Of a stretch of 34,779 nt of DNA, positions 1 through 10,475 are shown piece after piece. Both the position numbers and the translations under genes were made by a program. Origin of the DNA: Blastocatellia bacterium (GTDB taxonomy: Bacteria > Acidobacteriota > Blastocatellia > RBC074); the NCBI GenBank assembly GCA_016789725.1, contig JAEUQN010000065.1:1-34779 (forward strand). The letters run 5' to 3'. The notes beneath the pieces are model-generated. The model saw only the letters and a program-made list of their open reading frames with translations. It searched no databases and had not been told where the DNA came from. Each line of letters starts with the position of its first letter. Position 1 is the first letter of the stretch.

Positions 1-2415
<2,415 letters not shown>

Positions 2416-2428
2416 ACTGCGCAAAACT

Positions 2429-3097
2429 ATGTTATTAAATAAACAATTGATTGATCTCAGTCACACCGTCGAGCACGGCCTCGTCACCTATAACGGTTTG
2501 CCTGCGCCCATTATTTGCGATTACTGGAGCCGCGAACAATCGCGCGCGCATTACGCCGAGGGCGTCGAATTTCACATCGGCAAAATCGAAATGGTCGCCA
2601 ATACTGGCACGTATCTCGATAGCCCGTTTCATCGTTATGCTGAGGGCAAAGACCTCTCTGAATTGCCGCTGGAATCGTTGGCGGAGTTGGATGGCATTTT
2701 AATTCACGCCGTTGGGATGCGTGCGATTGGGATGGACGCGATTCACGACGTGGTTGTCAAAAATCACGCGGTGCTGTTTCGCACCGATTGGTGGCGGCAT
2801 TGGCAGACGGAAGAATATTGGTCAGGCAATCATCCGTTTCTAACTGCTGAAGCCGCGCAATATTTGGCCGACGAAGGTGCGGCACTGGTGGGCATTGATT
2901 CGTACAATATTGACGACACTACCGATTGGACGCGGCCCGCACATACGATTTTGCTTGGGGCTGAAATCCCCATCGTCGAGCATCTGTGTCATCTGGATCA
3001 ATTGCCAGACGCGGGCTTTCGCTTTTCCGCTGTCCCGGTCAAAGTCAAAGGCTTTGGCACCTTTCCGGTCCGCGCCTATGCCGTCGTCGAACGGTAA
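2429..3097 (+). CDS. cyclase family protein (kynurenine formamidase-like hydrolase)
   Basis: The 222-residue protein has the length and layout of the cyclase/KynB family (PF04199), metal-dependent hydrolases of amide, lactone or ring bonds. It opens with IDLSHTVEHGLVTYNGLP, and the family signature region is NTGTYLDSPFHRY at residues 58-70. Canonical members have HxGTHxDxPxH; here the two first-shell histidines are Asn58 and Tyr62, while Asp64 and His68 are kept. The metal site may therefore differ, and the substrate cannot be predicted. The ATG has only a weak ribosome site, and the gene lies 13 bases after the kinase. Its neighbours suggest a short catabolic pathway. Confidence 0.85.
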   Translation: MLLNKQLIDLSHTVEHGLVTYNGLPAPIICDYWSREQSRAHYAEGVEFHIGKIEMVANTGTYLDSPFHRYAEGKDLSELPLESLAELDGILIHAVGMRAIGMDAIHDVVVKNHAVLFRTDWWRHWQTEEYWSGNHPFLTAEAAQYLADEGAALVGIDSYNIDDTTDWTRPAHTILLGAEIPIVEHLCHLDQLPDAGFRFSAVPVKVKGFGTFPVRAYAVVER

Positions 3098-3206
3098 GCT
3101 TGCATCCTTCTGCGGCGCAAGGTATACGTCTTCACACAATCATCGAACCGATAGACAACACGAGACAGCTTCGTTTGCGTCTCGTCTTAACTCTTTCAGA
3201 AACCAA

Positions 3207-4226
3207 ATGAGCAGCAGCGAATTGAAAGGCGTTCTGATCGGCGCGGGCTTTTTTGCCGGATTTCAGGCCGAAGCGTGGCGGCGAATTCCAAGCGTAAAAA
3301 TCGTCGCGGTGGCTGATCCTTTGTTATCCAAAGCCGAGCAATTTGCGGCGCAGTGGCAGATTCCCAAAACGTATGCAGATGCCGAAGCGATGCTGCATGC
3401 CGAGCGCCCGGATTTTGTGGACATCGTGACACGTCCCGACACACATCTGGCGCTAACCACGCTGGCCGCCCAACACGGTGCGCATGTCATTTGTCAGAAG
3501 CCGATGGCCCCGACGTGGAATGAATGTCAGCAAATGATGGCGGCGTGTCGGCAGGCAGGTGTGCGCCTGCTGATTCACGAAAACTGGCGCTGGCAACCCT
3601 GGTATCGAGAAATCAAACGGTTGCTCGAACAGGATCGTTTGGGGCGATTGTTCCATTTGGGCCTGCGCGTTCGGTTGGGCGATGGACGCGGCGCGGAGCC
3701 GTACGCTGTGCAACCGTATTTTCGAGACATGCCGCGCCTGTTGATTTACGAAACCGCCGTGCATTTTCTCGACACGTTTCGTTATCTGGCGGGCGAAATC
3801 AAAACGCTATTTTGCGCAACGCAACGCATCAATCCCGCCATTTGCGGCGAAGATTACGCGCTGATCCAGGCGACCTTCCTGAACGGCGTGCGCGGTTTGA
3901 TTGACGCAAATCGCATTGCCGGCCCTGTGCCGTCGCCCGTTGCGTTTGGTACGTTGACGGCAGAAGGGGAGCGCGCATCTTTGCGCATGACGCCGGACGG
4001 CGATCTTTTCATCACGGATTATGGGGTGGCAGAACAGCCGCACGAATTCAGCAAACCGGACAGCGGTTACAAAGGCGACAGCGTATACGCCGCGCAGCAG
4101 CATTACGCGGATTGTTTGCGCTCTGGCTACCTTTGCGAAAGCGAGGGTGAAGCCTATTTGCCAACGGTGGAAGCGGTTCAGGCGTGCTATGAATCTGCCA
4201 TTGTGCAACAAGTCATCCGACTTTAA
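3207..4226 (+). CDS. Gfo/Idh/MocA family NAD(P)-dependent oxidoreductase
   Basis: The 339-residue protein has an N-terminal Rossmann fold with the GAGFFA turn at about residues 12-17 and the acidic end of strand 2 at VADP. The usual EKP motif is replaced by QKP (97-99, VICQKPMAP). A C-terminal alpha/beta domain contains YETAVHFLDTFRYLAG, as expected for sugar or polyol dehydrogenases. I chose ATG 3207 because the Rossmann strand begins six residues later; the longer open frame would overlap the cyclase gene. The substrate is unknown; family members oxidise or reduce sugars, inositols or related hydroxy compounds. The 109-base gap before it shows no clear promoter or hairpin. The next gene starts 12 bases downstream. 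Confidence 0.9.
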   Translation: MSSSELKGVLIGAGFFAGFQAEAWRRIPSVKIVAVADPLLSKAEQFAAQWQIPKTYADAEAMLHAERPDFVDIVTRPDTHLALTTLAAQHGAHVICQKPMAPTWNECQQMMAACRQAGVRLLIHENWRWQPWYREIKRLLEQDRLGRLFHLGLRVRLGDGRGAEPYAVQPYFRDMPRLLIYETAVHFLDTFRYLAGEIKTLFCATQRINPAICGEDYALIQATFLNGVRGLIDANRIAGPVPSPVAFGTLTAEGERASLRMTPDGDLFITDYGVAEQPHEFSKPDSGYKGDSVYAAQQHYADCLRSGYLCESEGEAYLPTVEAVQACYESAIVQQVIRL

Positions 4227-4238
4227 TCAGGACATCTC

Positions 4239-5297
4239 ATGGTGAGCGAGACCAAAACATTTTACCTTGCTGTGCTGCCCGGTGATGGCATCGGGCCAGA
4301 AGTCATCACCGAAGGCGTCAAAGTGTTGCGCGCCATTGAGGCCAAACTCGGCGACGTGCAATTTGTCTGTCAGGAATTTTCTGTGGGTGCAAGCGAATAT
4401 CTGCGCAGCGGCGATCCGTTGCCGCCAGAAACGTTCGAGCAAATCAAGCAGTGTGATGCGATTTTGCTCGGTGCGATGGGATTGCCCGACGTGCGCTGGC
4501 CGAACGGCGTCGAGATGACACCGCAGATTGATTTGCGCGAATGGCTGGATTTGTATGGCGGTTTGCGTCCGATTCGATTGCATCATGCCGAAGACTGTCC
4601 GCTCAAAAAATATCAGGCCGGAGCGATAGATTTTCTGCTCGTGCGCGAAAGCACCGAAGGTTTGTTTGCTGCGCGTAAGAATCTTGCCGCACTTGATGCC
4701 GCCGAAGCGTGCGACACGATGCGAATCACGCGCGCTGGCTCCGAACGATTGTTTCGCCTGGCCTTTCAGCAAGCACAAAAGCGTCGCCGCAAAGTCACGC
4801 TGGTAGACAAAGCAAATGTGCTGCCTTCGATGGCGTATTTTCGCGGCATCTTCGATGAGATCAGCCACGAATTTCCCGACATCGAAACCGAGCGCGTGTA
4901 TGTAGATGCGATGGCGCTGTATTTGGTGCAGCGCCCGCATACGTTTGATGTCATCGTCACGGAAAACATGTTTGGCGACATTTTGTCGGATTTGGCGGCA
5001 GGATTGATTGGCGGAATGGGAATGGCTCCGTCCGCCGATTTGGGTGACCGCTACGCGGTGTTTCAGCCTTCGCACGGCTCTGCGCCGGACATCGCCGGGC
5101 AGGGAAAAGCGAACCCCATCGCCACGATTTTATCGGTGCAAATGATGCTGGAGTGGTTTGGTTTGGCGGAAGGCGCAACGTTGCTGGGAGCCGCCGTGGA
5201 AGCGGTCTTGCGCGATCCGATGCAGCGCACCACCGATCTGGGCGGAACGCTTTCGACCGCGGCGATGGGCGATCTGGTGGTGCAGCAAATTGGGTAG
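4239..5297 (+). CDS. isocitrate/isopropylmalate dehydrogenase family protein
   Basis: The 352-residue protein is full length for the decarboxylating beta-hydroxyacid dehydrogenase family (PF00180). It has LPGDGIGPEV near the N-terminus, the substrate-loop motif VRESTEGLF, the catalytic DKANVLPS segment, the metal-binding stretch VTENMFGDILSDLAAGLIGGMG and the cofactor loop HGSAPDIAGQGKANP. The family oxidises and decarboxylates 2-hydroxyacids such as isopropylmalate, tartrate or malate with NAD(P). No leu genes are nearby, so a catabolic hydroxyacid dehydrogenase (tartrate- or homoisocitrate-like) fits at least as well as LeuB. An AGGA ribosome site lies just upstream of the ATG. The amidohydrolase follows after a 120-base AT-rich gap. 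Confidence 0.9.
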   Translation: MVSETKTFYLAVLPGDGIGPEVITEGVKVLRAIEAKLGDVQFVCQEFSVGASEYLRSGDPLPPETFEQIKQCDAILLGAMGLPDVRWPNGVEMTPQIDLREWLDLYGGLRPIRLHHAEDCPLKKYQAGAIDFLLVRESTEGLFAARKNLAALDAAEACDTMRITRAGSERLFRLAFQQAQKRRRKVTLVDKANVLPSMAYFRGIFDEISHEFPDIETERVYVDAMALYLVQRPHTFDVIVTENMFGDILSDLAAGLIGGMGMAPSADLGDRYAVFQPSHGSAPDIAGQGKANPIATILSVQMMLEWFGLAEGATLLGAAVEAVLRDPMQRTTDLGGTLSTAAMGDLVVQQIG

Positions 5298-5309
5298 AGA
5301 AACCAGATC

Positions 5310-5386
5310 ATTTTCCATTTTCCAATGTTCATTTTTCATTGGTTGCAGTCGGCCCGCGATGACAAATGAAAATCAAAAATGGAAAT
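5310..5386. repeat. AT-rich imperfect inverted repeat in intergenic gap
   Basis: The gap between the dehydrogenase and amidohydrolase genes carries TTTTCCATTTTCC...TTTTTCATTGG at about 5311-5342, and a roughly complementary GACAAATGAAAATC...AATGGAAA at 5361-5385. The arms pair imperfectly. It could be a degenerate small mobile repeat or a weak transcript hairpin. It separates two genes that otherwise look like one operon. Confidence 0.45.
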
Positions 5387-5417
5387 TACTCACAACACCT
5401 TTGGATAAGAACATTCT

Positions 5418-6164
5418 GTGAAAGACGGCTATTCCATCTTCGACACGCACACGCATCTGGGGTACGGCGTACATCACGGGCGGCGCATCACGGCGGATGA
5501 ATTGCTGCGCGGGATGGACAGCTTTGGCGTAGATCGCTCGCTCGTGATTCCGTTTCCCGTTGTCGAAGATCATCACGCCACACACGATGAAATTTATGAG
5601 GCCGTCAAAGCGCATCCTGATCGCTTTACAGGCGCGGCGTGCTTGTATCCATATCTTCCGCGCGATGAATTTCGAGATGAGGTGAAACGCTGCGTTGAGG
5701 AGCTGGGCTTTCGCGCAATCAAGTTGCAACCGCAGTATCACGCGCTCAATCCATTATGGCCCACCAGCGAGTTCTTTTTTGAAACGGCGCTTGCCTACAA
5801 CCTGCCAATCGTCGTTCACACAGGCAGCGGCATTCCCTATTCACTGCCATCGTTGTACATCGTTCCGGCGCGAAAATATCCTGATTTGCAAATCGTGTTG
5901 GGGCATTGCGGAGGTGGCGGATTATTGTTAGCCGAAGCCATTGTCGCGGCGATGGTTTGCCCGAACATTTCTCTGGAGCTTTCGTCGTTGATGCCACATC
6001 ACATTGCGGAAGTGTTGCAACATGTCCCGTCGAATCGGTTGATGATTGGTTCAGACTTGCCCGAAAGCCTGACCACTGAACTCTCCAAGATTTTGTTCAT
6101 GCAATTATCGCCCGAAGCGACGCGCGACATTTTTTGGGATACGGCTCAGGCCCTGTTCATTTGA
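5418..6164 (+). CDS. amidohydrolase family protein (amidohydrolase-2 type TIM barrel)
   Basis: The 248-residue protein starts at GTG; the first barrel strand FDTHTHLG lies only a few residues in, so no later start would keep it. Metal-site motifs in order are HTH near residue 11-13, KLQPQYHALNP, VVHTGSG, LGHCGGGG and GSDLPES near the C-terminus, matching PF04909. These enzymes hydrolyse or decarboxylate small organic acids and lactones. With the cyclase, oxidoreductase and hydroxyacid dehydrogenase it could complete a short catabolic route; this is inference. The ribosome site is weak. The stop is 10 bases before the first sulfatase start. Confidence 0.88.
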   Translation: MKDGYSIFDTHTHLGYGVHHGRRITADELLRGMDSFGVDRSLVIPFPVVEDHHATHDEIYEAVKAHPDRFTGAACLYPYLPRDEFRDEVKRCVEELGFRAIKLQPQYHALNPLWPTSEFFFETALAYNLPIVVHTGSGIPYSLPSLYIVPARKYPDLQIVLGHCGGGGLLLAEAIVAAMVCPNISLELSSLMPHHIAEVLQHVPSNRLMIGSDLPESLTTELSKILFMQLSPEATRDIFWDTAQALFI

Positions 6165-6174
6165 GGAATTGCAC

Positions 6175-7491
6175 ATGAAAAATATGAGTTGCTTAGGATT
6201 GTTGTTGTGGCTTGCTATCGCCGTAACTGCCCAGCCCTCCACGCCGAACATTGTGTTCATTATCTCGGACGATCACGGTTGGCAGGATTACGGGTTTATG
6301 GGGCATCCACACATCAAGACGCCAAACCTGGATAAATTGGCGGCGCAATCGCTGGTGTTTTCGCGTGGTTATGTGCCAACGGCGCTCTGTTCTCCGAGTT
6401 TGGCGACAATTCTAACCGGACGCTATCCGCACGAACATCTGATTACGGGGAACGATCCGCCCGCCCCGCCCGGCGGCAATAAAAATCATCCCCAGTATAT
6501 GGCGGACTGGGACACGATGCGTTCGTTTGTTACCACTCGGCCAACGTTGCCGCGATTATTGCAGCAAAAAGGCTACGTCAGTTTGCAAACGGGCAAGTGG
6601 TGGTTGGGCGATTACACAAACGGTGGCTTCACACACGGGATGAGTCACGGCGACAAAGCGCGCGGCGGGCGACACGGCGACGCGGGCTTAGAGATTGGGC
6701 GCAGCACGATGCAGCCCATTTATGATTTCATCGGCAATGCCCGCCGCGACCAGAAACCGTTTTTTGTCTGGTATGCGCCAATGTTGCCGCACGATCCGCA
6801 CAACGCGCCGCAACGCCTGCTGGCAAAATACAAAGACAAAGCGCCGGACCTGGAAACCGCTAAATATTGGGCCAATGTCGAATGGTTCGATGAAAGTTGC
6901 GGGCAATTGCTGGATTACCTCGACCGCGAACAGTTGCGCGAGAACACGATTGTTATGTACGTCACGGACAATGGTTGGGTGCAGGGGCCAGCCCGCGATA
7001 GCCACAGTGTTCGTTCTAAGCGTACGCCGTATGACGCCGGGATTCGCACGCCGATTATGGTGCGTTGGCCGCAGCATATAAAACCACGCCGTTCGCCGCA
7101 TTTGGCGAGTTCGCTGGATTTGTTGCCGACGATTCTGGGTGCCGTGAAGCTACCTGCACCGAGCGGTTTGCCAGGCGTCAATCTGTTACAAGAAAAAGCC
7201 GTCACCGTGCGCAAGACTTTGTACGGAGCGATCTTCACACACGATGCCGTAGACATTCGCCAGCCCGCCGCGAATCTGTTGTCGCGTTGGATTATTGATG
7301 GCGATTGGAAGCTGTTGGTGCCCGTGAGCAATCCACCAAAAGATCGCGGAACGCCGGAACAGCCGCCACAAATAGAGTTGTATCGCCTCACCGGGGATGC
7401 GACAGAAACAACGAACCTGGCCGAAAAAGAGCGTGCGCGCGTGAAGGTGCTCAAGCGAAAATTGGATTCGTGGTTCGGAGGAAATCAATGA
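6175..7491 (+). CDS. secreted sulfatase A (alkaline-phosphatase superfamily), CSPSL active-site variant
   Basis: The 438-residue protein has a signal peptide (MKNMSCLGLLLWLAIAVTAQ) and then the sulfatase core PNIVFIISDDHGW, whose Asp pair binds calcium. The formylglycine motif is CSPSL at residues 72-76: the cysteine is kept, but the usual arginine of CxPSR is leucine. GKWWLGDY and VMYVTDNGW are further family motifs. The enzyme should cleave sulfate esters in the periplasm or outside after Cys72 is converted to formylglycine. ATG 6175 is chosen because AGGA sits 7 bases upstream; an in-frame TTG at 6169 lacks this spacing. The gene overlaps the next by ATGA. Confidence 0.92.
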   Translation: MKNMSCLGLLLWLAIAVTAQPSTPNIVFIISDDHGWQDYGFMGHPHIKTPNLDKLAAQSLVFSRGYVPTALCSPSLATILTGRYPHEHLITGNDPPAPPGGNKNHPQYMADWDTMRSFVTTRPTLPRLLQQKGYVSLQTGKWWLGDYTNGGFTHGMSHGDKARGGRHGDAGLEIGRSTMQPIYDFIGNARRDQKPFFVWYAPMLPHDPHNAPQRLLAKYKDKAPDLETAKYWANVEWFDESCGQLLDYLDREQLRENTIVMYVTDNGWVQGPARDSHSVRSKRTPYDAGIRTPIMVRWPQHIKPRRSPHLASSLDLLPTILGAVKLPAPSGLPGVNLLQEKAVTVRKTLYGAIFTHDAVDIRQPAANLLSRWIIDGDWKLLVPVSNPPKDRGTPEQPPQIELYRLTGDATETTNLAEKERARVKVLKRKLDSWFGGNQ

Positions 7492-9068
7492 GCCACTGGC
7501 AACGCACCGTGCAAGTATTTCTTATTCTTTTGGTGTTGGGCGGCGTGTTTCCCAACCAGGCACAGCAGCGCCCGAACATTCTTTTTGCCATTGCCGATGA
7601 TTGGGGCTTTGGGCACGCCAGCGCGTATGGTTGTAAATGGGTCAACACTCCGGCCTTTGATCGTGTGGCGCGCGAAGGCTTGCTGTTCACGCGGGCTTAT
7701 ACCCCGAATGCGAAATGCGCGCCGTCACGGGCGATCTTGCTGACCGGGCGCAATTCTTGGCAGCTTGAAGAAGCCGCGAACCATATTCCGTTTTTTCCTG
7801 CGAAGTTCAAAACGTGGGTTGAATCGCTTGGCGATCACGGTTATTTCACGGGGTTCACGGCCAAAGGTTGGGGGCCAGGCGTAGCCAATGATCCGAACGG
7901 GAGGCCGCGTCAAATGACGGGCAAGCCGTTCAATCAACGCAAAGTGCAAGGCCCCACCAGCGGCATCGAAGGCAATGATTACGCCGAAAACTTTACTGAC
8001 TTCCTGAATGCCGCACCTAAAGACACTCCATGGAGTTTTTGGTACGGCGCAACGGAGCCGCATCGCGCGTATGAATACGGCTCCGGCGTGACCAAGGGCG
8101 GCAAGAAGCTAAGCGATATTGATCGTGTGCCAGCGTTCTGGCCGGACAATGACACGGTGCGTAATGACCTGCTCGATTACGCCTTTGAAGTTGAGCATTT
8201 TGATCGTCATTTGGGGCGAATGCTCGTGTTGTTAGAGCAACGCGGATTGCTTGAGAACACGATTGTAATTGTCACGTCCGATCACGGCATGCCGTTTCCG
8301 CGAGCCAAGGGACAGGCCTATGAGTTCTCCAATCACGTTCCTCTCGCCGTGATGTGGAAGCGCGGGATTAAGGCCGCTGGTCGTACGATTGAGGATTATG
8401 TAAGCTTCACCGATTTGGCACCGACGCTAATTGAACTCGCTGGTTTGAAGTGGAACGAGACCGGCCTGCAACCCACCATTGGGCGCAGCCTCAACGCCAT
8501 TTTCAATTCCACCAAAGCCGGTCGCGTAATTCCGGCGCGCGATCACGTGTTGATTGGCAAAGAACGGCACGATGTTGGCGCGCCAAACGATGTCGGCTAC
8601 CCGATTCGCGGCATCGTCAAAGACGACGTGTTGTATTTACGCAATTACGAAATTGATCGCTGGCCGGTCGGCAACCCTGAAACAGGCTATTTGAATTGTG
8701 ATGCGGGCGCGACAAAAACGAACATTCTGCAACTGCGACGCAGCGGCGGCGAAACGCGCTTCTGGCAACTATCGTTCGGCAAACGTCCGAGCGAAGAATT
8801 ATACGATTTGAAGCGCGATCCCGATTGCGTACAGAACCTGGCAAATAATCCAAAGTATCAAGTACACAAGAGAAAGCTCAGCACGCAAATGACGCGCGAA
8901 CTCAAAGCCCAGGGCGATCCCCGCCTGTTTGGCAAAGGCTATCTATTCGATCAATATTTGTACGCGAACCCGGAACAACGCAACTTTTACGAACGGTTTA
9001 TGCGCGGCGAAAAAGTGAAAGCGAATTGGGTCAATGAGAGCGACTTTGAGAAAGAACCGATCAAATGA
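7488..9068 (+). CDS. secreted sulfatase B, CAPSR motif
   Basis: The 526-residue protein has a signal peptide ending near NQAQQ, then RPNILFAIADDWGFGH and the canonical formylglycine motif CAPSR at 77-81 followed by AILLTGR. The usual GKWHLG is replaced by TAKGWGPG, a feature shared in outline with sulfatase E (TYKVWSPG). The two also match in the C-terminal stretch ending near QGDPRLFG / AGDPRVTG, so they are probably paralogues. IVIVTSDHGMPFPRAKG is the second metal-site region. This subgroup resembles sulfatases annotated as heparan N-sulfatase-like, but the substrate is not established. The ATG at 7488 overlaps the previous stop and has GGAGG just upstream, implying coupled translation. 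Confidence 0.92.
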   Translation: MSHWQRTVQVFLILLVLGGVFPNQAQQRPNILFAIADDWGFGHASAYGCKWVNTPAFDRVAREGLLFTRAYTPNAKCAPSRAILLTGRNSWQLEEAANHIPFFPAKFKTWVESLGDHGYFTGFTAKGWGPGVANDPNGRPRQMTGKPFNQRKVQGPTSGIEGNDYAENFTDFLNAAPKDTPWSFWYGATEPHRAYEYGSGVTKGGKKLSDIDRVPAFWPDNDTVRNDLLDYAFEVEHFDRHLGRMLVLLEQRGLLENTIVIVTSDHGMPFPRAKGQAYEFSNHVPLAVMWKRGIKAAGRTIEDYVSFTDLAPTLIELAGLKWNETGLQPTIGRSLNAIFNSTKAGRVIPARDHVLIGKERHDVGAPNDVGYPIRGIVKDDVLYLRNYEIDRWPVGNPETGYLNCDAGATKTNILQLRRSGGETRFWQLSFGKRPSEELYDLKRDPDCVQNLANNPKYQVHKRKLSTQMTRELKAQGDPRLFGKGYLFDQYLYANPEQRNFYERFMRGEKVKANWVNESDFEKEPIK

Positions 9069-9078
9069 GAGGGTGATT

Positions 9079-10470
9079 ATGAAAAGACTACCCCTGTTTT
9101 TCCTGGTGTTCGTTTTAGGGGCGAGCTGGCACATAGAATCAGAAGCACAAGGCCGCTCCGCGCAAAACGCCCCGCCCCCGAAACCTAACATCCTGATTTT
9201 GTACGCCGACGATTGGCGACACGATACGCTCGGCATTGCCGGACACCCCATCGTCAAAACCCCCAATATTGACGCTCTTGCGCGCTCCGGTGTGCGTTTC
9301 ACGCGGGCGCACGTGACGACTTCGATTTGTGGCGTCAGTCGAGCTTCACTGTTCACCGGGCAATGGATGGCGCGACACGGCAATCCGGCGTTCGAGATGT
9401 TCAAGACACCCTGGAGCGAAACGTATCCCGGACTGTTGCGCGCGAACGGCTATCACGTCGGTCACATCGGCAAATGGCACAACGGCAAATTTCCGGCGGA
9501 ACAGTTTGATTTCGGACGTTCGTATGCTGGCACGCATTACCAAAAACAACCCGACGGCACGACGATTCATGTGACGCAGAAAAACGAAAACGATGCGCTC
9601 GAATTTTTACGCACGCGCCCGCAGGACAAGCCTTTCGTTCTGACGCTTGCCTTTTTCGCCACGCACGCCGAAGACCAGAATCCGAAACAGTACCTCTATC
9701 AACCGCAGAGCGAGGCGTTATACCAAAACACCATCATCCCAACACCAAAAACAGCGGGCGATGAATATTTCAAACGCCTGCCTCCATTCATTGCCAACGA
9801 AAAGAACGAAGGCCGCAATCGCTGGCATTGGCGCTTTGATACGCCGGAAAAATATCAGCAGTACATGAAAGCGTATTACCGGTTAGCGACCGAAGTAGAC
9901 ACGACGATTGGGCGCGTGTTGGCGCAGTTGAAGGCAAACGGATTAGATGACAACACCCTCGTAATTTTCACCACCGACAACGGCTATTTTCACGGCGAAC
10001 ACGGGCTGGCCGACAAATGGTATCCGTATGAGGAATCCATCCGCGTACCGTTGATTGTGCGCGATCCACGGATGCCGAAGATGATGCGCGGCAAGACGAA
10101 CGATGACTTTGTGCTGAATGTGGATACGGCTCCCACGATCCTGGCGGCGGCTGGTGTGGCGGCTCCCGCGCGGATGCAAGGCCGCGATTTCGCACCGCTC
10201 TATTTAGCCCAAAAGAAACCCGCGTGGCGGCAAGAGTTTTTTTACGAACACTCGACCATTCGCAACACCGATTTCATTCCATCGTCCGAAGCATTGGTGC
10301 GCCGCGAGATGAAATACATTTACTGGCCGGATTTCAAAACTGAAGAATTGTTTGACCTGAAACGCGATCCGCACGAAACGCGCAATCTGGTAAATGATCC
10401 GAAATTTGCGAAGCCCCTTCAACAATTACGCCAACGCTTTGCGGAATTGAAAGCGCAGGCGCATCACTAA
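9079..10470 (+). CDS. secreted sulfatase C, CGVSR active-site variant
   Basis: The 463-residue protein has a signal peptide (MKRLPLFFLVFVLGASWHIESEAQG), then a proline-rich spacer and KPNILILYADDWRHDTLG. The active-site motif is CGVSR at 84-88, with valine where maturation motifs normally carry proline. GKWHNGKF and VIFTTDNGYFHGEHGLADKWYPYEESIRVP follow. A long insertion at about 195-250 (QNPKQYLYQPQSEALYQNT...) is typical of sulfatases of this size class. Whether standard formylglycine-generating enzymes accept this motif is uncertain. I use ATG 9079 because GAGGG precedes it and the signal peptide starts there; the longer frame would overlap sulfatase B. Confidence 0.91.
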   Translation: MKRLPLFFLVFVLGASWHIESEAQGRSAQNAPPPKPNILILYADDWRHDTLGIAGHPIVKTPNIDALARSGVRFTRAHVTTSICGVSRASLFTGQWMARHGNPAFEMFKTPWSETYPGLLRANGYHVGHIGKWHNGKFPAEQFDFGRSYAGTHYQKQPDGTTIHVTQKNENDALEFLRTRPQDKPFVLTLAFFATHAEDQNPKQYLYQPQSEALYQNTIIPTPKTAGDEYFKRLPPFIANEKNEGRNRWHWRFDTPEKYQQYMKAYYRLATEVDTTIGRVLAQLKANGLDDNTLVIFTTDNGYFHGEHGLADKWYPYEESIRVPLIVRDPRMPKMMRGKTNDDFVLNVDTAPTILAAAGVAAPARMQGRDFAPLYLAQKKPAWRQEFFYEHSTIRNTDFIPSSEALVRREMKYIYWPDFKTEELFDLKRDPHETRNLVNDPKFAKPLQQLRQRFAELKAQAHH

Positions 10471-10475
10471 CAACT

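Noticed and set aside
2877..3206. Long upstream extension of the Gfo/Idh reading frame
   Set aside because: It overlaps the cyclase gene and adds no domain; the Rossmann fold begins just after ATG 3207.
4227..5075. Minus-strand open frame of 282 codons
   Set aside because: It lies wholly opposite the well-supported isocitrate/isopropylmalate-type dehydrogenase, and its product is His/Arg/Gln-rich with no family resemblance.
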